Below, piece by piece: positions 33,977-43,700 of a DNA stretch of 64,000 bases. The notes under the pieces were generated by a model that ran no database searches, was not told the origin of the DNA, and saw only the letters and a program-made list of their open reading frames with translations. This DNA comes from Collinsella sp. Its GTDB lineage: Bacteria; Actinomycetota; Coriobacteriia; Coriobacteriales; Coriobacteriaceae. The stretch spans positions 62,001 through 126,000 of the forward strand of contig DXLU01000020.1 of the NCBI GenBank assembly GCA_019414565.1, read 5' to 3'. The position numbers and the translations under genes were made by a program. Positions within the stretch are counted from its first letter, which is position 1; every line of letters begins with the position of its first letter.

Positions 33977-35644
33977 TTAGAACAGGCCGGTGATGTTGCC
34001 GTCGTTGTCGACGTCGATGTTCTCGGCCGCAGGGACCTTGGGCAGGCCCGGCATGGTCAGAACACTGCCAGTCAGTGCGACCACAAAGTGGGCACCGGCG
34101 GAAACCTTGAGCTCGCGCACCGTGATGCGGAAGTTCTCGGGAGCGCCCAGGGCCTTGGCGTTGTCGCTAAAGCTGTACTGCGTCTTGGCCACGCACACCG
34201 GCAGGTTGCCAAAGCCGTTCTCGCGCAGCTCGGCGAGCTGGCGCTTGGCGGCCGGCGTAAAGTCAACACCGTCGGCGCGGTAGACCTTGGTGGCAATGGC
34301 CTCAAGAGCGTCGGCCACATCGGCGCCGTCCTCATAGGCAAACTTGAGCTCGCTCGGCTGCTCAATCAGACGCATGACCTCATCGGCAAGCTCGAGCGCG
34401 CCCTCGCCGCCCTTGGCCCAGACCTCGGAAAGCTTAACGTTGACGCCGAGCTTCTGGCACTCGGACTCGATGAGCGCAAGCTCGGCCTCGGTGTCCGTCG
34501 GGAAGCGGTTGATGGCGACCACGCAGGGCAGACCATAAACGTTCTGGATGTTGTCGACGTGACGCAGCAGGTTGGGCATGCCGGCCTTGAGTGCCTCGAG
34601 GTTCTCCTCGTTGAGGTCGGCCTTGGCGACGCCACCGTTGTACTTCAGCGCACGAGCGGTCGCGACGACCACGACGGCGCTGGGGCGAACGCCCGTCATA
34701 CGGCACTTGATGTCGAGGAACTTCTCGGCACCCAGATCGGCACCGAAGCCGGCCTCGGTAATGGCAACATCGCCAAAGCGCATCGCCATACGCGTGGCCA
34801 TGATAGAGTTGCAGCCGTGGGCGATGTTGGCGAAGGGGCCGCCGTGGACAAACGCGGGCGTGCCCTCGAGCGTTTGCACCAGGTTGGGCTTGAGCGCGTC
34901 CTTAAGCAACGCGGCCATGGCACCCTGGGCCTTAAGGTCGCGGGCACGGACGGGCTCGCCGGCAAAGCTGTAGCCGACGACGATCTCGCCCAGGCGCTCC
35001 TTGAGGTCGCTGATGCTCGTAGACAGGCACAGGATTGCCATGACCTCGGAGGCGACGGTGATATCGAAGCCGTCCTCGCGCGGCACGCCCTGGGCCTTAC
35101 CGCCAATACCGTCGATGACGTGGCGCAGCTGACGGTCGTTCATATCGACGACGCGCTTCCAAGTGATGCGTTTAACGTCGATGCCAAGCTGGTTGCCCTG
35201 CTGGATGTGGTTATCAAGCATGGCGGCCAGCAGGTTGTTGGCAGCACCGATGGCATGGAAGTCGCCGGTAAAGTGCAGGTTGATATCCTCCATGGGGATC
35301 ACCTGAGCCCAGCCGCCGCCGGCAGCACCGCCCTTAACACCAAAGACGGGGCCGAGCGAAGGCTCGCGCAGGGCCACGGCACTCTTGACGCCGCGACGAC
35401 GCAGGCCATCGGCCAGACCGATGGTCGTGGTGGTCTTGCCCTCGCCCGCAGGCGTTGGGTTGATAGCGGTCACGAGGACGAGCTTGGCCTGGTGATCGGT
35501 CGGCTCGTTGAGCAGTGAATAGTCGACCTTAGCCTTGTCGAAGCCGTACGGAATAAGGTGCTTAACGTCGACGCCGGCGTTCTTGGCCACCTCGGTAATA
35601 GGCAGCGGCGTGACAGAACGTGCGATTTCGATGTCAGTAGGCAT
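33977..35644 (-). CDS. fhs: Formate--tetrahydrofolate ligase
   Basis: Joins formate to tetrahydrofolate with ATP, giving 10-formyl-THF. The 555-residue length is normal. The ATP-site motif TPAGEGKTTTTIGLADGL near 60, the family block EPSLGPVFGVKGGAAGGG near 92 and the C-terminal MPGLPKVPAA are present. ATG at 35644 has AAAGGA 6 nt upstream. Together with folD and the cyclodeaminase 10 kb away it completes the formate-to-methylene-THF branch. An extended -10 promoter precedes it and a strong terminator follows, so it is monocistronic. Confidence 0.96.
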   Translation of the reverse strand: MPTDIEIARSVTPLPITEVAKNAGVDVKHLIPYGFDKAKVDYSLLNEPTDHQAKLVLVTAINPTPAGEGKTTTTIGLADGLRRRGVKSAVALREPSLGPVFGVKGGAAGGGWAQVIPMEDINLHFTGDFHAIGAANNLLAAMLDNHIQQGNQLGIDVKRITWKRVVDMNDRQLRHVIDGIGGKAQGVPREDGFDITVASEVMAILCLSTSISDLKERLGEIVVGYSFAGEPVRARDLKAQGAMAALLKDALKPNLVQTLEGTPAFVHGGPFANIAHGCNSIMATRMAMRFGDVAITEAGFGADLGAEKFLDIKCRMTGVRPSAVVVVATARALKYNGGVAKADLNEENLEALKAGMPNLLRHVDNIQNVYGLPCVVAINRFPTDTEAELALIESECQKLGVNVKLSEVWAKGGEGALELADEVMRLIEQPSELKFAYEDGADVADALEAIATKVYRADGVDFTPAAKRQLAELRENGFGNLPVCVAKTQYSFSDNAKALGAPENFRITVRELKVSAGAHFVVALTGSVLTMPGLPKVPAAENIDVDNDGNITGLF

Positions 35645-35684
35645 GGGCGGTCCTTTCGTTACCGAATGAGAAAAAGACCAATTC

Positions 35685-35712
35685 AGCATAGCACGGGCGC
35701 GCAATAGTAAAA
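35685..35712 (-). promoter_or_regulatory. Candidate extended -10 promoter for fhs
   Basis: On the minus strand TTTTAC (35712-35707), a 16-bp spacer and TATGCT (35690-35685) preceded by TGC form an extended -10 promoter about 40 nt before the fhs start. Confidence 0.45.
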
Positions 35713-35788
35713 CGCCCATAACCGATGAACGGCGATATGTTTACCCGATGCCCGGCGATAGCCCAACAGCCCGCCAAAACAAAGCGCC

Positions 35789-36856
35789 CTAAACGGTAGG
35801 TTCAATCCCCAGGTGCTCAAAGGTGCGCAGGGTTGCCTGACGGCCCTGCGGCGTACGAATCATCAACCCGCACTGCAGCAAATAGGGCTCATAGACATCC
35901 TCGAGCGTGCCCGGGTCCTCGCCCACCGCGCTGGCAAGGGTCGTAAGTCCCACGGCACGACCGGAGAACGTCTTGGCAAGCGTCTCCAAGATACGAATAT
36001 CCATCCAGTCCAGGCCGAGCTCGTCGATCTCGAAGAACTCGAGCGCCTGGCGACAGATATCGAGCTCGATGGGACCGTTGCCGCGCACCTGTGCGTAATC
36101 GCGCACGCGCTTGAGCAGGCGGTTGGCAAGACGCGGCGTGCCGCGCGAACGCGAGCCGATCTCAAGTGCACTGGGATGGTCGATCGCCACGCCCAGAATA
36201 GTTGCCGAGCGCGTCACAATCTGCGCGAGCTCTTCGACCGTGTAGTAATCCAGGCGATATGAAATGCCAAAGCGGTCGCGCAACGGGCCGGTCAACATGC
36301 CTGAGCGGGTCGTTGCTGCTACCAGCGTAAACTTGGGGATATCCAGGCGAATCGAGCGCGCCGCCGGACCCTTGCCAATCACGATATCGAGGGCAAAGTC
36401 CTCCATCGCGGGGTACAGGACTTCCTCGACCGAACGGTTGAGGCGGTGGATCTCGTCGATAAACAGCACATCACCCGGCTGCAAGTTGGTAAGGATGGCC
36501 GCCAGGTCGCCCGTACGCGCGATGGCCGGGCCACTCGTCGTTTTTATCTGAGCGCCCAACTCGTTGGCGATTACGGTGGCCAGCGTGGTCTTGCCCAGGC
36601 CCGGAGGACCCGAGAAGATCACGTGGTCGAGCGTCTCCCCACGGCTCTGCGCCGCTTCGATCAACACGCGCAGGCTCTGCTTGATATGCTCCTGGCCGCA
36701 GTAATCGTCCAGGCGCTGGGGGCGCAAAGTGCGATCGACATCGAGGTCCTCGGCCGTCAGCTCCGAGCCCACCATGCGCTCGCCGTGCGCCATGGATGCC
36801 GCCGGCGAGTTGCCGGGCGTCGCCCACAGGTCCTGAGAGTCATCGGCTTCCCACAT
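35789..36856 (-). CDS. ruvB: Holliday junction DNA helicase RuvB
   Basis: Hexameric AAA+ motor that drives branch migration with RuvA. 355 residues with RPQRLDDYCGQ, Walker A GPPGLGKTTLA near 76, Walker B FIDEIHRLN near 127, sensor ATTRSGMLTGPLRDRFG and a C-terminal winged-helix domain. ATG at 36856 overlaps the ruvA stop codon (TGATG), so translation is coupled; a GTG one codon earlier is in frame. The N-terminus carries about 35 extra residues compared with minimal RuvB. Confidence 0.96.
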   Translation of the reverse strand: MWEADDSQDLWATPGNSPAASMAHGERMVGSELTAEDLDVDRTLRPQRLDDYCGQEHIKQSLRVLIEAAQSRGETLDHVIFSGPPGLGKTTLATVIANELGAQIKTTSGPAIARTGDLAAILTNLQPGDVLFIDEIHRLNRSVEEVLYPAMEDFALDIVIGKGPAARSIRLDIPKFTLVAATTRSGMLTGPLRDRFGISYRLDYYTVEELAQIVTRSATILGVAIDHPSALEIGSRSRGTPRLANRLLKRVRDYAQVRGNGPIELDICRQALEFFEIDELGLDWMDIRILETLAKTFSGRAVGLTTLASAVGEDPGTLEDVYEPYLLQCGLMIRTPQGRQATLRTFEHLGIEPTV

Positions 36857-37476
36857 CACGCATCCATTCCGAGTCGCTTAAGCGCCGCGCCGAGCAAATC
36901 CTCGACACGCATATCCTGCCCATTATACCCGCTCAGAGCGACATCGGTCTCCTGCGGGCTAAAGCCCATGGAAAGGAGTGCCGCACGGGCGTCATCGATC
37001 GCCGAAGGAGCGGCGGCGGGCACGGGCATCGCAACCTGACCGGGGATCGCATCGACCGGCACAAAGCCCTTGTCCTTGGCAAAGGTGCTCTTGAGCTCCA
37101 AGATGAGGCGCTGGGCGGTCTTTTTGCCCACGCCGGGCACCTTGGCCATGCCCTTGTCGTCCTCGGCCATCACCAGGGAATACAGCTGTCCCACGGTATA
37201 GGTGGAAAGTACGGCGAGCGCCAAGCGCGGGCCAACGCCCGAGACGGACACAAGCCGGTCGAACATCGTGCGCTCATCCTTAGAGGAAAAACCGAAAAGT
37301 GTCATAGCGTCCTCGCGCACCTGCATACGGGTATAGAGGCGCACCTCACCGCCGGGCGTAGGCAGCGTGGCCGCAGTGCCGCCAGAAATGCCGAGTTCAA
37401 AGCCAACGCCCGACACGTCGACGACAGCAGAGCTCATCGTGGCCTCGACAAGCGTTCCGTGGAGCTGGGAAATCAT
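36856..37476 (-). CDS. ruvA: Holliday junction DNA helicase subunit RuvA
   Basis: Tetrameric protein that holds the four-way junction and loads RuvB. 206 residues: N-terminal OB fold (MISQLHGTLVEA), two helix-hairpin-helix motifs (VSGVGPRLALAVLS and VPGVGKKTAQRLILELK) and the C-terminal RuvB-binding domain (ALLSMGFSPQETD). ATG at 37476 overlaps the ruvC stop (TGATG). Confidence 0.96.
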   Translation of the reverse strand: MISQLHGTLVEATMSSAVVDVSGVGFELGISGGTAATLPTPGGEVRLYTRMQVREDAMTLFGFSSKDERTMFDRLVSVSGVGPRLALAVLSTYTVGQLYSLVMAEDDKGMAKVPGVGKKTAQRLILELKSTFAKDKGFVPVDAIPGQVAMPVPAAAPSAIDDARAALLSMGFSPQETDVALSGYNGQDMRVEDLLGAALKRLGMDA

Positions 37477-37997
37477 CAGTATCCGGTTCCTCTCTGTTGA
37501 TAGAACTCGCCACCGGTGAGGGCGCGGGTGCGGCTGAGGTTTACGTGGCAGATGGCGCAAGCCAGGGCATCGGCGGCATGGTCGGGATGAGGGTCGTGGT
37601 CGAGCTGCGTGAGCGTGCGCACCATGTAGGCGACCTGCCGCTTGTCCGCGGCGCCGGTACCCACCACAGCCTGCTTGATCTGCATAGGCGTGTACTCGCC
37701 GATCTCGAGCGCGCACTCCGAAAGCGCCACGAGCGCGGCACCGCGGGCATGTGCCGTGGGGATTGCCGAGCGGACATTAGCGCCAAAGTAGATGCTCTCG
37801 ATAGCAGCAGTATCGGGTCGATAACGCTCCACGACGCCCTTGAGGTCGCGGGCGATATGCGACAGGCGCACCGCGAGCGGACTACCCGCGCTGGTCTCGA
37901 TACAACCGTAGGCACGGCAGCGAACCTCGCCGCGCCGCTCCTCGATAATCCCCCAACCCGTATGGGCCAAACCGGGGTCGATACCCAAAATGACCAA
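37476..37997 (-). CDS. ruvC: Crossover junction endodeoxyribonuclease RuvC
   Basis: Dimeric resolvase cutting Holliday junctions. 173 residues with GIDPGLAHTGWG carrying the first catalytic Asp, AAIESIYFGANV with the Glu, and DHAADALACAICH with the C-terminal acidic residues. The start is an unusual TTG at 37997 supported by GGGAGG 6 nt upstream. It opens the overlapping ruvC-ruvA-ruvB unit. An SOS-box-like site lies 56-69 nt upstream. Confidence 0.94.
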   Translation of the reverse strand: MVILGIDPGLAHTGWGIIEERRGEVRCRAYGCIETSAGSPLAVRLSHIARDLKGVVERYRPDTAAIESIYFGANVRSAIPTAHARGAALVALSECALEIGEYTPMQIKQAVVGTGAADKRQVAYMVRTLTQLDHDPHPDHAADALACAICHVNLSRTRALTGGEFYQQRGTGY

Positions 37998-38052
37998 GCC
38001 AACCTCCCCTCGTCACAAGTACAGCACAAGGCAAGGCCCCGAGCATCATTCA

Positions 38053-38066
38053 CGAACGTCTGTTCT
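38053..38066. promoter_or_regulatory. LexA (SOS) box upstream of ruvCAB
   Basis: CGAACGTCTGTTCT contains GAACnnnnGTTC, the core of the Gram-positive/actinobacterial LexA site, with the leading CG also matching. It overlaps a TATTCT that could be the -10 of the leftward ruvC promoter. Placement in front of a classical SOS operon makes chance unlikely. Confidence 0.7.
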
Positions 38067-38134
38067 AGAATAACACAACGGGGCCAAGATGCTTAGTTGA
38101 AGTGTCGGGGTTGGAAGCGAATCCTATCCCATAG

Positions 38135-40120
38135 TTAGTTTTGAGAGAAAAAGGGAAACTGCCTCGGATCCACCGGCGGATGCGGCATCGGGCCACCCTG
38201 GGGCCCACCCTGCGGTCCGCCCTGGCCGCCCATCATTTTTTCGATGGCGTCCTGGACCTCGCCCTCAAACCGCTTCATGCCCTCATGCAGACGACGCTGA
38301 CCGTCCTCGGAGCGCAGCTCTTCCATCTGCTCGGGCGAAATACCCAACAGCTCGCCTAATAAGCCCATCATCTCGCCGCGCATACGGTCACTCGTATCGT
38401 CGTCGGCAAAGCGTCGCACCTCAGCGCGTGCCAGCGAATCAACCGTCATGCGCTCCTTGCCGTTGAGCCCCAGATCGGACCACGCAAGCATGTACGGCCA
38501 AGCGCGCTCGGCAAACGAACGGGCCGAGACGATCGGCACCGTCGGCAGCATGTGACGAGCAGCCTCACCTTGGCGCACGAGTATCAACAGCAGCGAGCAG
38601 GCCTCGGGCTTGCCGGCGGCCATCGGGATGTCGTCGAAAGGTCGATTGCGGTCTACGTGCGACTCAAGCGCACCATCGACCTCGCCCGGCTCAAGCCCGC
38701 CAAGCAGCTGCGCCGCGCGGTCGAGCATGTCGACCGGACCGTCAAGCGTCGAGAGCGCTTGCGCCAGCACGCGATCCATGCAATCCTCCACCGCGTTGAG
38801 CGTCACGAGCTCTTGGGGCACCACAGCCGAGGCGCGGTTGCGCACGCGCGCCACAAACTCGAGCGTCGATAGATACACGTCGCCAAAGGGCGCAAAGTCG
38901 CCCTGGTAGCCGCCGGACAACGCGGGCGCCGCCAGCGCGTACTCGGTCTTGGAAAGCGGGCTCAGCGCCATGGCGCCCAGCTCGAGCGCCGTATCCTCGA
39001 GCATCAGGCCCAGCGCACGCGAACGCAGGCGTTCGGCATCGCCCGCCGACACGTCGCGGTCGAGCACGCGCGCTGCATCCGGCGCATCGCGCTCGACGGT
39101 GCGAATGTGCAAGCGCTCAGCAATTGAGCGCACGGCAGAACAGCGGGCGGCCTCGGCCTCCTCCTGCGCCGGTGTAAAGATGCGATTGCGCCCCAGCACC
39201 AGGCCAATCACATTACGCGGACCCAAGGCATCGACGGCGAGCGCCGCCAATAGGGACGACGGCAGATCGCCCTCGAGCGCCACCACGGCACGCGACGCAC
39301 CGCGGGCGCGGGCATTGTCGCGCACGGCAAGCACCAGCGCCTGCCACAGCCACTCCTCGGAGCGAAACTGGGGCAGCTCATGGTCCTCCAGGGCATCGAG
39401 CATCACGCCGCGCTGAATCTCCTGAACCAGCAGGCTCTCCTCAAAGCACGGCGCCTGGGCCACCACGCGACCGCAATCGTCGAGCACAAACGACCCGCCG
39501 GTATACACCGACTCGTCATAGGCACCGACCGGCGCCATGCAGGCAAACCACACACTGCGCTTGGACGCGATCTTGCGGTAGGCACCGCTGCGCACGGCGG
39601 CAATGGCGGCAGTCTCACGGTCGGTCATGTCAAACGCGTTGAACTGGAAATAGGCGATGAGGTCGACGCCGGTCGGCAGCATCTCGAGCTCGCGATCTAG
39701 GTCAAACACCACGGCGATGCGCACGCCGTCCACGTCAAACACCGGCGGTGCCCAACGCGCGTCGTTGCTCTCGCCACGCTGCAGGGCGATGCTTGCGCGC
39801 GCGGGCACCACGCGACCATCCTTAAGCATCATGTAGTCGAGCAGAGGCTGGCCCTCAAACGAAACCGCAGAGGGCACGATGCAGATCATGTCGAGCTCTT
39901 GGATGCGCTCGGCAACGCCCGTCAAGCCCGTCAGCATATCGTGCTCAAAATCGGCAGCGCCCACCAGGCTGCCCGGCATGGCGCCCATAAAGAGCGGGGC
40001 CGGAACGCACAGCACGCGCGCGCCGCGCTCATGAGCCAGGCGAGCCTGGTCCTCGATGCGGCCGCAAATGCCCTCGATGTCACCCAGGCGCATATCGATC
40101 TGTGCAAGTGCGAGCTTCAT
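38135..40120 (-). CDS. NAD synthetase-like protein lacking catalytic residues of both domains
   Basis: 661 residues that follow glutamine-dependent NAD+ synthetase in order: a nitrilase-type glutaminase-like half (1-235; ALAQIDMRLGDIEG, YTGGSFVLDDCG) and a PP-loop synthetase-like half (about 255-600; VVALEGDLPSSLLAALAVDALG). The glutaminase triad is absent: the FPE position reads VPA (residues 39-41), the catalytic Lys region lacks a Lys, and the ICED cysteine block reads VVFD (137-140). The PP-loop SGGxDS reads EGDLPS. The tail is Gly/Pro/Gln-rich (GGQGGPQGGPQGGP). Thus a probable pseudoenzyme with binding, regulatory or new activity. ATG at 40120 follows GGAAAGG. It lies downstream of superoxide reductase on the same strand. 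Confidence 0.75.
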   Translation of the reverse strand: MKLALAQIDMRLGDIEGICGRIEDQARLAHERGARVLCVPAPLFMGAMPGSLVGAADFEHDMLTGLTGVAERIQELDMICIVPSAVSFEGQPLLDYMMLKDGRVVPARASIALQRGESNDARWAPPVFDVDGVRIAVVFDLDRELEMLPTGVDLIAYFQFNAFDMTDRETAAIAAVRSGAYRKIASKRSVWFACMAPVGAYDESVYTGGSFVLDDCGRVVAQAPCFEESLLVQEIQRGVMLDALEDHELPQFRSEEWLWQALVLAVRDNARARGASRAVVALEGDLPSSLLAALAVDALGPRNVIGLVLGRNRIFTPAQEEAEAARCSAVRSIAERLHIRTVERDAPDAARVLDRDVSAGDAERLRSRALGLMLEDTALELGAMALSPLSKTEYALAAPALSGGYQGDFAPFGDVYLSTLEFVARVRNRASAVVPQELVTLNAVEDCMDRVLAQALSTLDGPVDMLDRAAQLLGGLEPGEVDGALESHVDRNRPFDDIPMAAGKPEACSLLLILVRQGEAARHMLPTVPIVSARSFAERAWPYMLAWSDLGLNGKERMTVDSLARAEVRRFADDDTSDRMRGEMMGLLGELLGISPEQMEELRSEDGQRRLHEGMKRFEGEVQDAIEKMMGGQGGPQGGPQGGPMPHPPVDPRQFPFFSQN

Positions 40121-40154
40121 GGCCCAGCCTTTCCGTCGTAAATCGTCGTTGCCG

Positions 40155-40189
40155 TAGTAAAAGCGCCGGCCGCATAATGCAGCCGGCGC
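40155..40189 (-). terminator. Intrinsic terminator after superoxide reductase gene
   Basis: On the minus strand GCGCCGGC pairs with GCCGGCGC and is followed by TTTTACTA. Confidence 0.8.
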
Positions 40190-40236
40190 TCGCATGTGCA
40201 TATGCTAGCTATGATACCCCGAGCGGGGGCGCGCTC

Positions 40237-40599
40237 CTAGAACGTCGCGGACCACAGCCCATGCAGGTTGCAGTAGGCATAGACGGTACCAGTCTTGGAG
40301 CCGCCAGCGAAAAACGTCGTGGGCTTCATGCCGGGCTCAAGGTAATGGACCTCCAGGCGGCCCTCGGCCTCAAGCGCGATCCACTCGATGTAGTGCTCGG
40401 GCAGCATGGGGTGCTCCGTCGAGCCCACGCGCGCGCGAATGACGTGGCCGTCGCGCTCGATCTCGACAACGGGCACATGCTTCTCGTGCGCCGCGTCCTC
40501 GGTGTTCGCCGTCAACTCCGTGCAGCCGGCAGGGGTCGCAACGTCGTCGCCAAGGGCAGCAACAAGCTTGCCATCGGAGTCCTTAAAGAATTTCGCCAT
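40237..40599 (-). CDS. Superoxide reductase (neelaredoxin/desulfoferrodoxin C-terminal type)
   Basis: Reduces superoxide to hydrogen peroxide without making oxygen, an anaerobe defence. 120 residues with EKHVPVV, STEHPMLPEHYIEWIAL and YAYCNLHGLW, which supply the four His and one Cys of the iron centre. The N-terminal desulforedoxin FeCys4 domain of full desulfoferrodoxin is missing; one lone Cys is in the first 30 residues. AAAGGAG precedes ATG at 40599. A terminator separates it from the NAD-synthetase-like gene. A single-centre enzyme is sufficient for activity in this family. Confidence 0.9.
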   Translation of the reverse strand: MAKFFKDSDGKLVAALGDDVATPAGCTELTANTEDAAHEKHVPVVEIERDGHVIRARVGSTEHPMLPEHYIEWIALEAEGRLEVHYLEPGMKPTTFFAGGSKTGTVYAYCNLHGLWSATF

Positions 40600-40749
40600 G
40601 ATGTTCTCCTTTGCTGATGTGCCAATGTACTTGATCCTTCTTATGCCCAAAGAGCGCCGGGCCATCCATGGCATTGCAAATGAACACATAACGGGCGAGA
40701 ACGGTGGGGCGGCGCGTACTATCCGCCCTGGCGGCCCCACCCGAGCGGG

Positions 40750-43700
40750 TTAGCGACCGTCGCCACCGAGCAGCGCCAGAACATCCTCGCGCGTGAACAG
40801 CGCCGATGAGATGCCGTCGCCGCCGAGCACGCTGTTGACCAGATCGCGCTTGGACTCCTGCATCTGCATAATGCGTTCCTCGATCGTGTCCTTGGCGATG
40901 AGCTTGTACACGGTCACGGTGTGCTGCTGGCCAATGCGGTGGGCGCGGTCGGTCGCCTGGTCCTGCGCCGCCACGTTCCACCACGGGTCGTAGTGGATGA
41001 CCACGTCGGCAGCCGTCAAATTAAGGCCCACGCCGCCCGCCTTGAGCGAAATCAAGAACACCGGCACCTCGCCCGCTTGGAACTGCGCAACCATCTTGGC
41101 GCGACTCTCCTTAGACGATGCGCCCGTAAGCTTAAGAAAGGCGATATCCTCCTTGACCAGGCGCTTGCCAATGATATCGAGCATGCCCGTAAACTGGCTG
41201 AACAGCAAGATGCGGTGACCGCCGTCAAGCGCGCCGTGAACGAGCTCCATGCACGTATCGAGCTTGGCGCTTCCCGCCTTGTAGTCCGCATAGTGCAGAT
41301 GCGGGTCGCAGCAGATCTGACGCAGCTTGGTGAGCTCGGCAAGTACCTTGAGCTTGTCTTTCTTAAACTCCCCGGCCTCGCGGTGCTGCACTTGCTGGGC
41401 AATGCGGTCCTGGTTGGCCAGGTAGAGCTTGCGCTGCTCGCCGGTAAGCTGCGCCATCACCGTATCCTCGATCTTCTCGGGCAGATCGGCCACCACCTCT
41501 TCCTTGACGCGACGCAGCACAAACGGCGATACGAGCGCCTGCAGACGAGCGGCACCATCGCCCTCAGCATGCTCGACGGGACTCTCAAAGCGCTTGGCAA
41601 ATGAGTCGCGCGTGCCCAGAAGACCCGGCATCAAAAAGTCGAAGATACTCCAGAGCTCGGACAGGCGGTTTTCGATGGGCGTTCCCGTCAAGGCAAAGCG
41701 CACGCCGGCCGGCAGGCGCTTGGCGGCGCGCGCCACCTGGGTGAGCGGGTTTTTAATGTACTGGGCCTCGTCGAGCACCACGCGGGTAAAGTCCTGCTCG
41801 ATGTATTCGTCGATGTCGCGGCGCATGAGGTCATACGACGTCACGACCACGTTGTGCTCGGCTGCGCCGGCAATTTGCACGCGACGCTGGGCTTTGGCGC
41901 CCACGATGGCGCACACATCAAGCGAGGGGGCAAAGCGCTCCAACTCGGCAGCCCAGTTGTACACGAGCGACGCGGGGCATACCACGAGCGTGGGCTTGGT
42001 ATCCCCCGCCTCCACGCGCGCCAGAATATGCGCAATCATCTGGAGCGTTTTGCCCAGGCCCATGTCGTCGGCCAAGATGCCGCCAAGGCCCAGGTGTTCG
42101 AGCGAGCCGAGCCACTGGTATCCGTCGACCTGGTAGCCGCGCATCGTTGCCTTGAGCGATGCCGGCACCGTAAAGTCCATCTTGCCGAGCGTGTCCAGGC
42201 GCTCGACGGTACGGTGGAACGCAGCGTCGCGATCGGCCTCGAGCGCCGGCGTGCGTGCGAGCATGCTGTCGACGAACAGGGTGCTCGACGCGGGAAGCGA
42301 CACGCCGTCGAGCAGGTCGACGGCATCGACACCCAGGTCCTCGGCAAGGCCAAACGCGGCGCGCGCCCCCTCGTCCAGGCGAATGATGTCGCCGGACGTA
42401 AGGCGCGCAAACGTTTGATGGCGCTTGTACGAATCGAGATAGACGGCAAGGTCCGCGGCCGAAAGCCCGCTCGCGCCCAGCTCGACATCGAGCAGATTGC
42501 TCTTAACGGTCGCACGAACCGAGAGCTTGGGCGCGGGGCGGACCGAGATCTGGCGCAGACGGTCGCTGAGCATGATCTCACCCAGTTCGGACAGGGCAGA
42601 CAGGCCCTCGGTCAGCAGGCAGAACAAGCGGGCGTCATCGCGCTCCTCAAACGCCAGGCCGCGCTCGTAGAAATCGAAGTACAGGGCCGCCGTATCCATA
42701 ACGCGAAACTCCGCCACCTCGTCGCGGGGCGGCACACCGGGGCGCTGCTCTTCGAAGGGGCTGCCCGGAGCGCCCAGGCTAAAGAGATCCGCCGACCAAT
42801 CGCCGTAGGTAACCGTAATTTTGCAGGTCACGAGCCCATCGTCGACGCCGATCGCCATAGCAAAGCTCGGCTCGGGTGCCACGGTATCGAGCGCGGCGGG
42901 CGCGGTGAGGTCGGTGTAGTCGCGCAAAATGGGCAGCGCCATACGGCAGAACTCACCCACCTGCTCGGCGGCAATATGGGCGGGCGTGCGGCACGGCAGC
43001 AAGCGCGACAAAAAAGGTGCGGCATGCTGAGCAAATGCAGCGTCGGTACGGCGCGCGCGGCGCGTGTCAACCAAGTAGGCGGCATCGCCCGACGCAAAGC
43101 AGTACATATCGGCGGGCAGGCGCAGGTCATAGCTACCACCAGCCGCCGGCGCGATTTTGGCGGCAAGCAGCGGTGGGCGCTTAGCGGATGCCTCGTCCTC
43201 CCCTTGCGGAGACAGCTCAACCGCCACGTCGTAGGTGCGATGCGTCGTCATCCTCCGCGACCAGGCGGGCTCAAAGGAGATGGTCTGGCCGCGCAGCAGG
43301 TCCAGCACATATACGATGCTATGCTCGGACAGCGGCAACTGACGCTCGGCAACAAAACCACTGCGGGCAAAGTCGTACGACGCCGAACGCGAGCTTGTGA
43401 TGTCATCGAGATAGGCAACTGTCGTCACAACAAGGTTGAGCAGCTTTGCCGATGTTTCGTCAAAGGCCTCAGGTGAATGGACAAACGTGAGCTTCTTGCC
43501 ATAGGAGAACGTGCCGCCGCGCACGTAGGCATCGGCCATGCCGTCGATGTCCTTGACCACGTAGGAGACCGATCCACAGCGAATGCGGAACTCGAGCGCC
43601 CAGCTAAAGCGGTCAGCGAACAGCGGATTGTAGTACGGCACCAACGAGGGCTCCAACGCCGCTTTGGGGGCGTCGGGATCAACGGCACCGGCAAGCTTGC

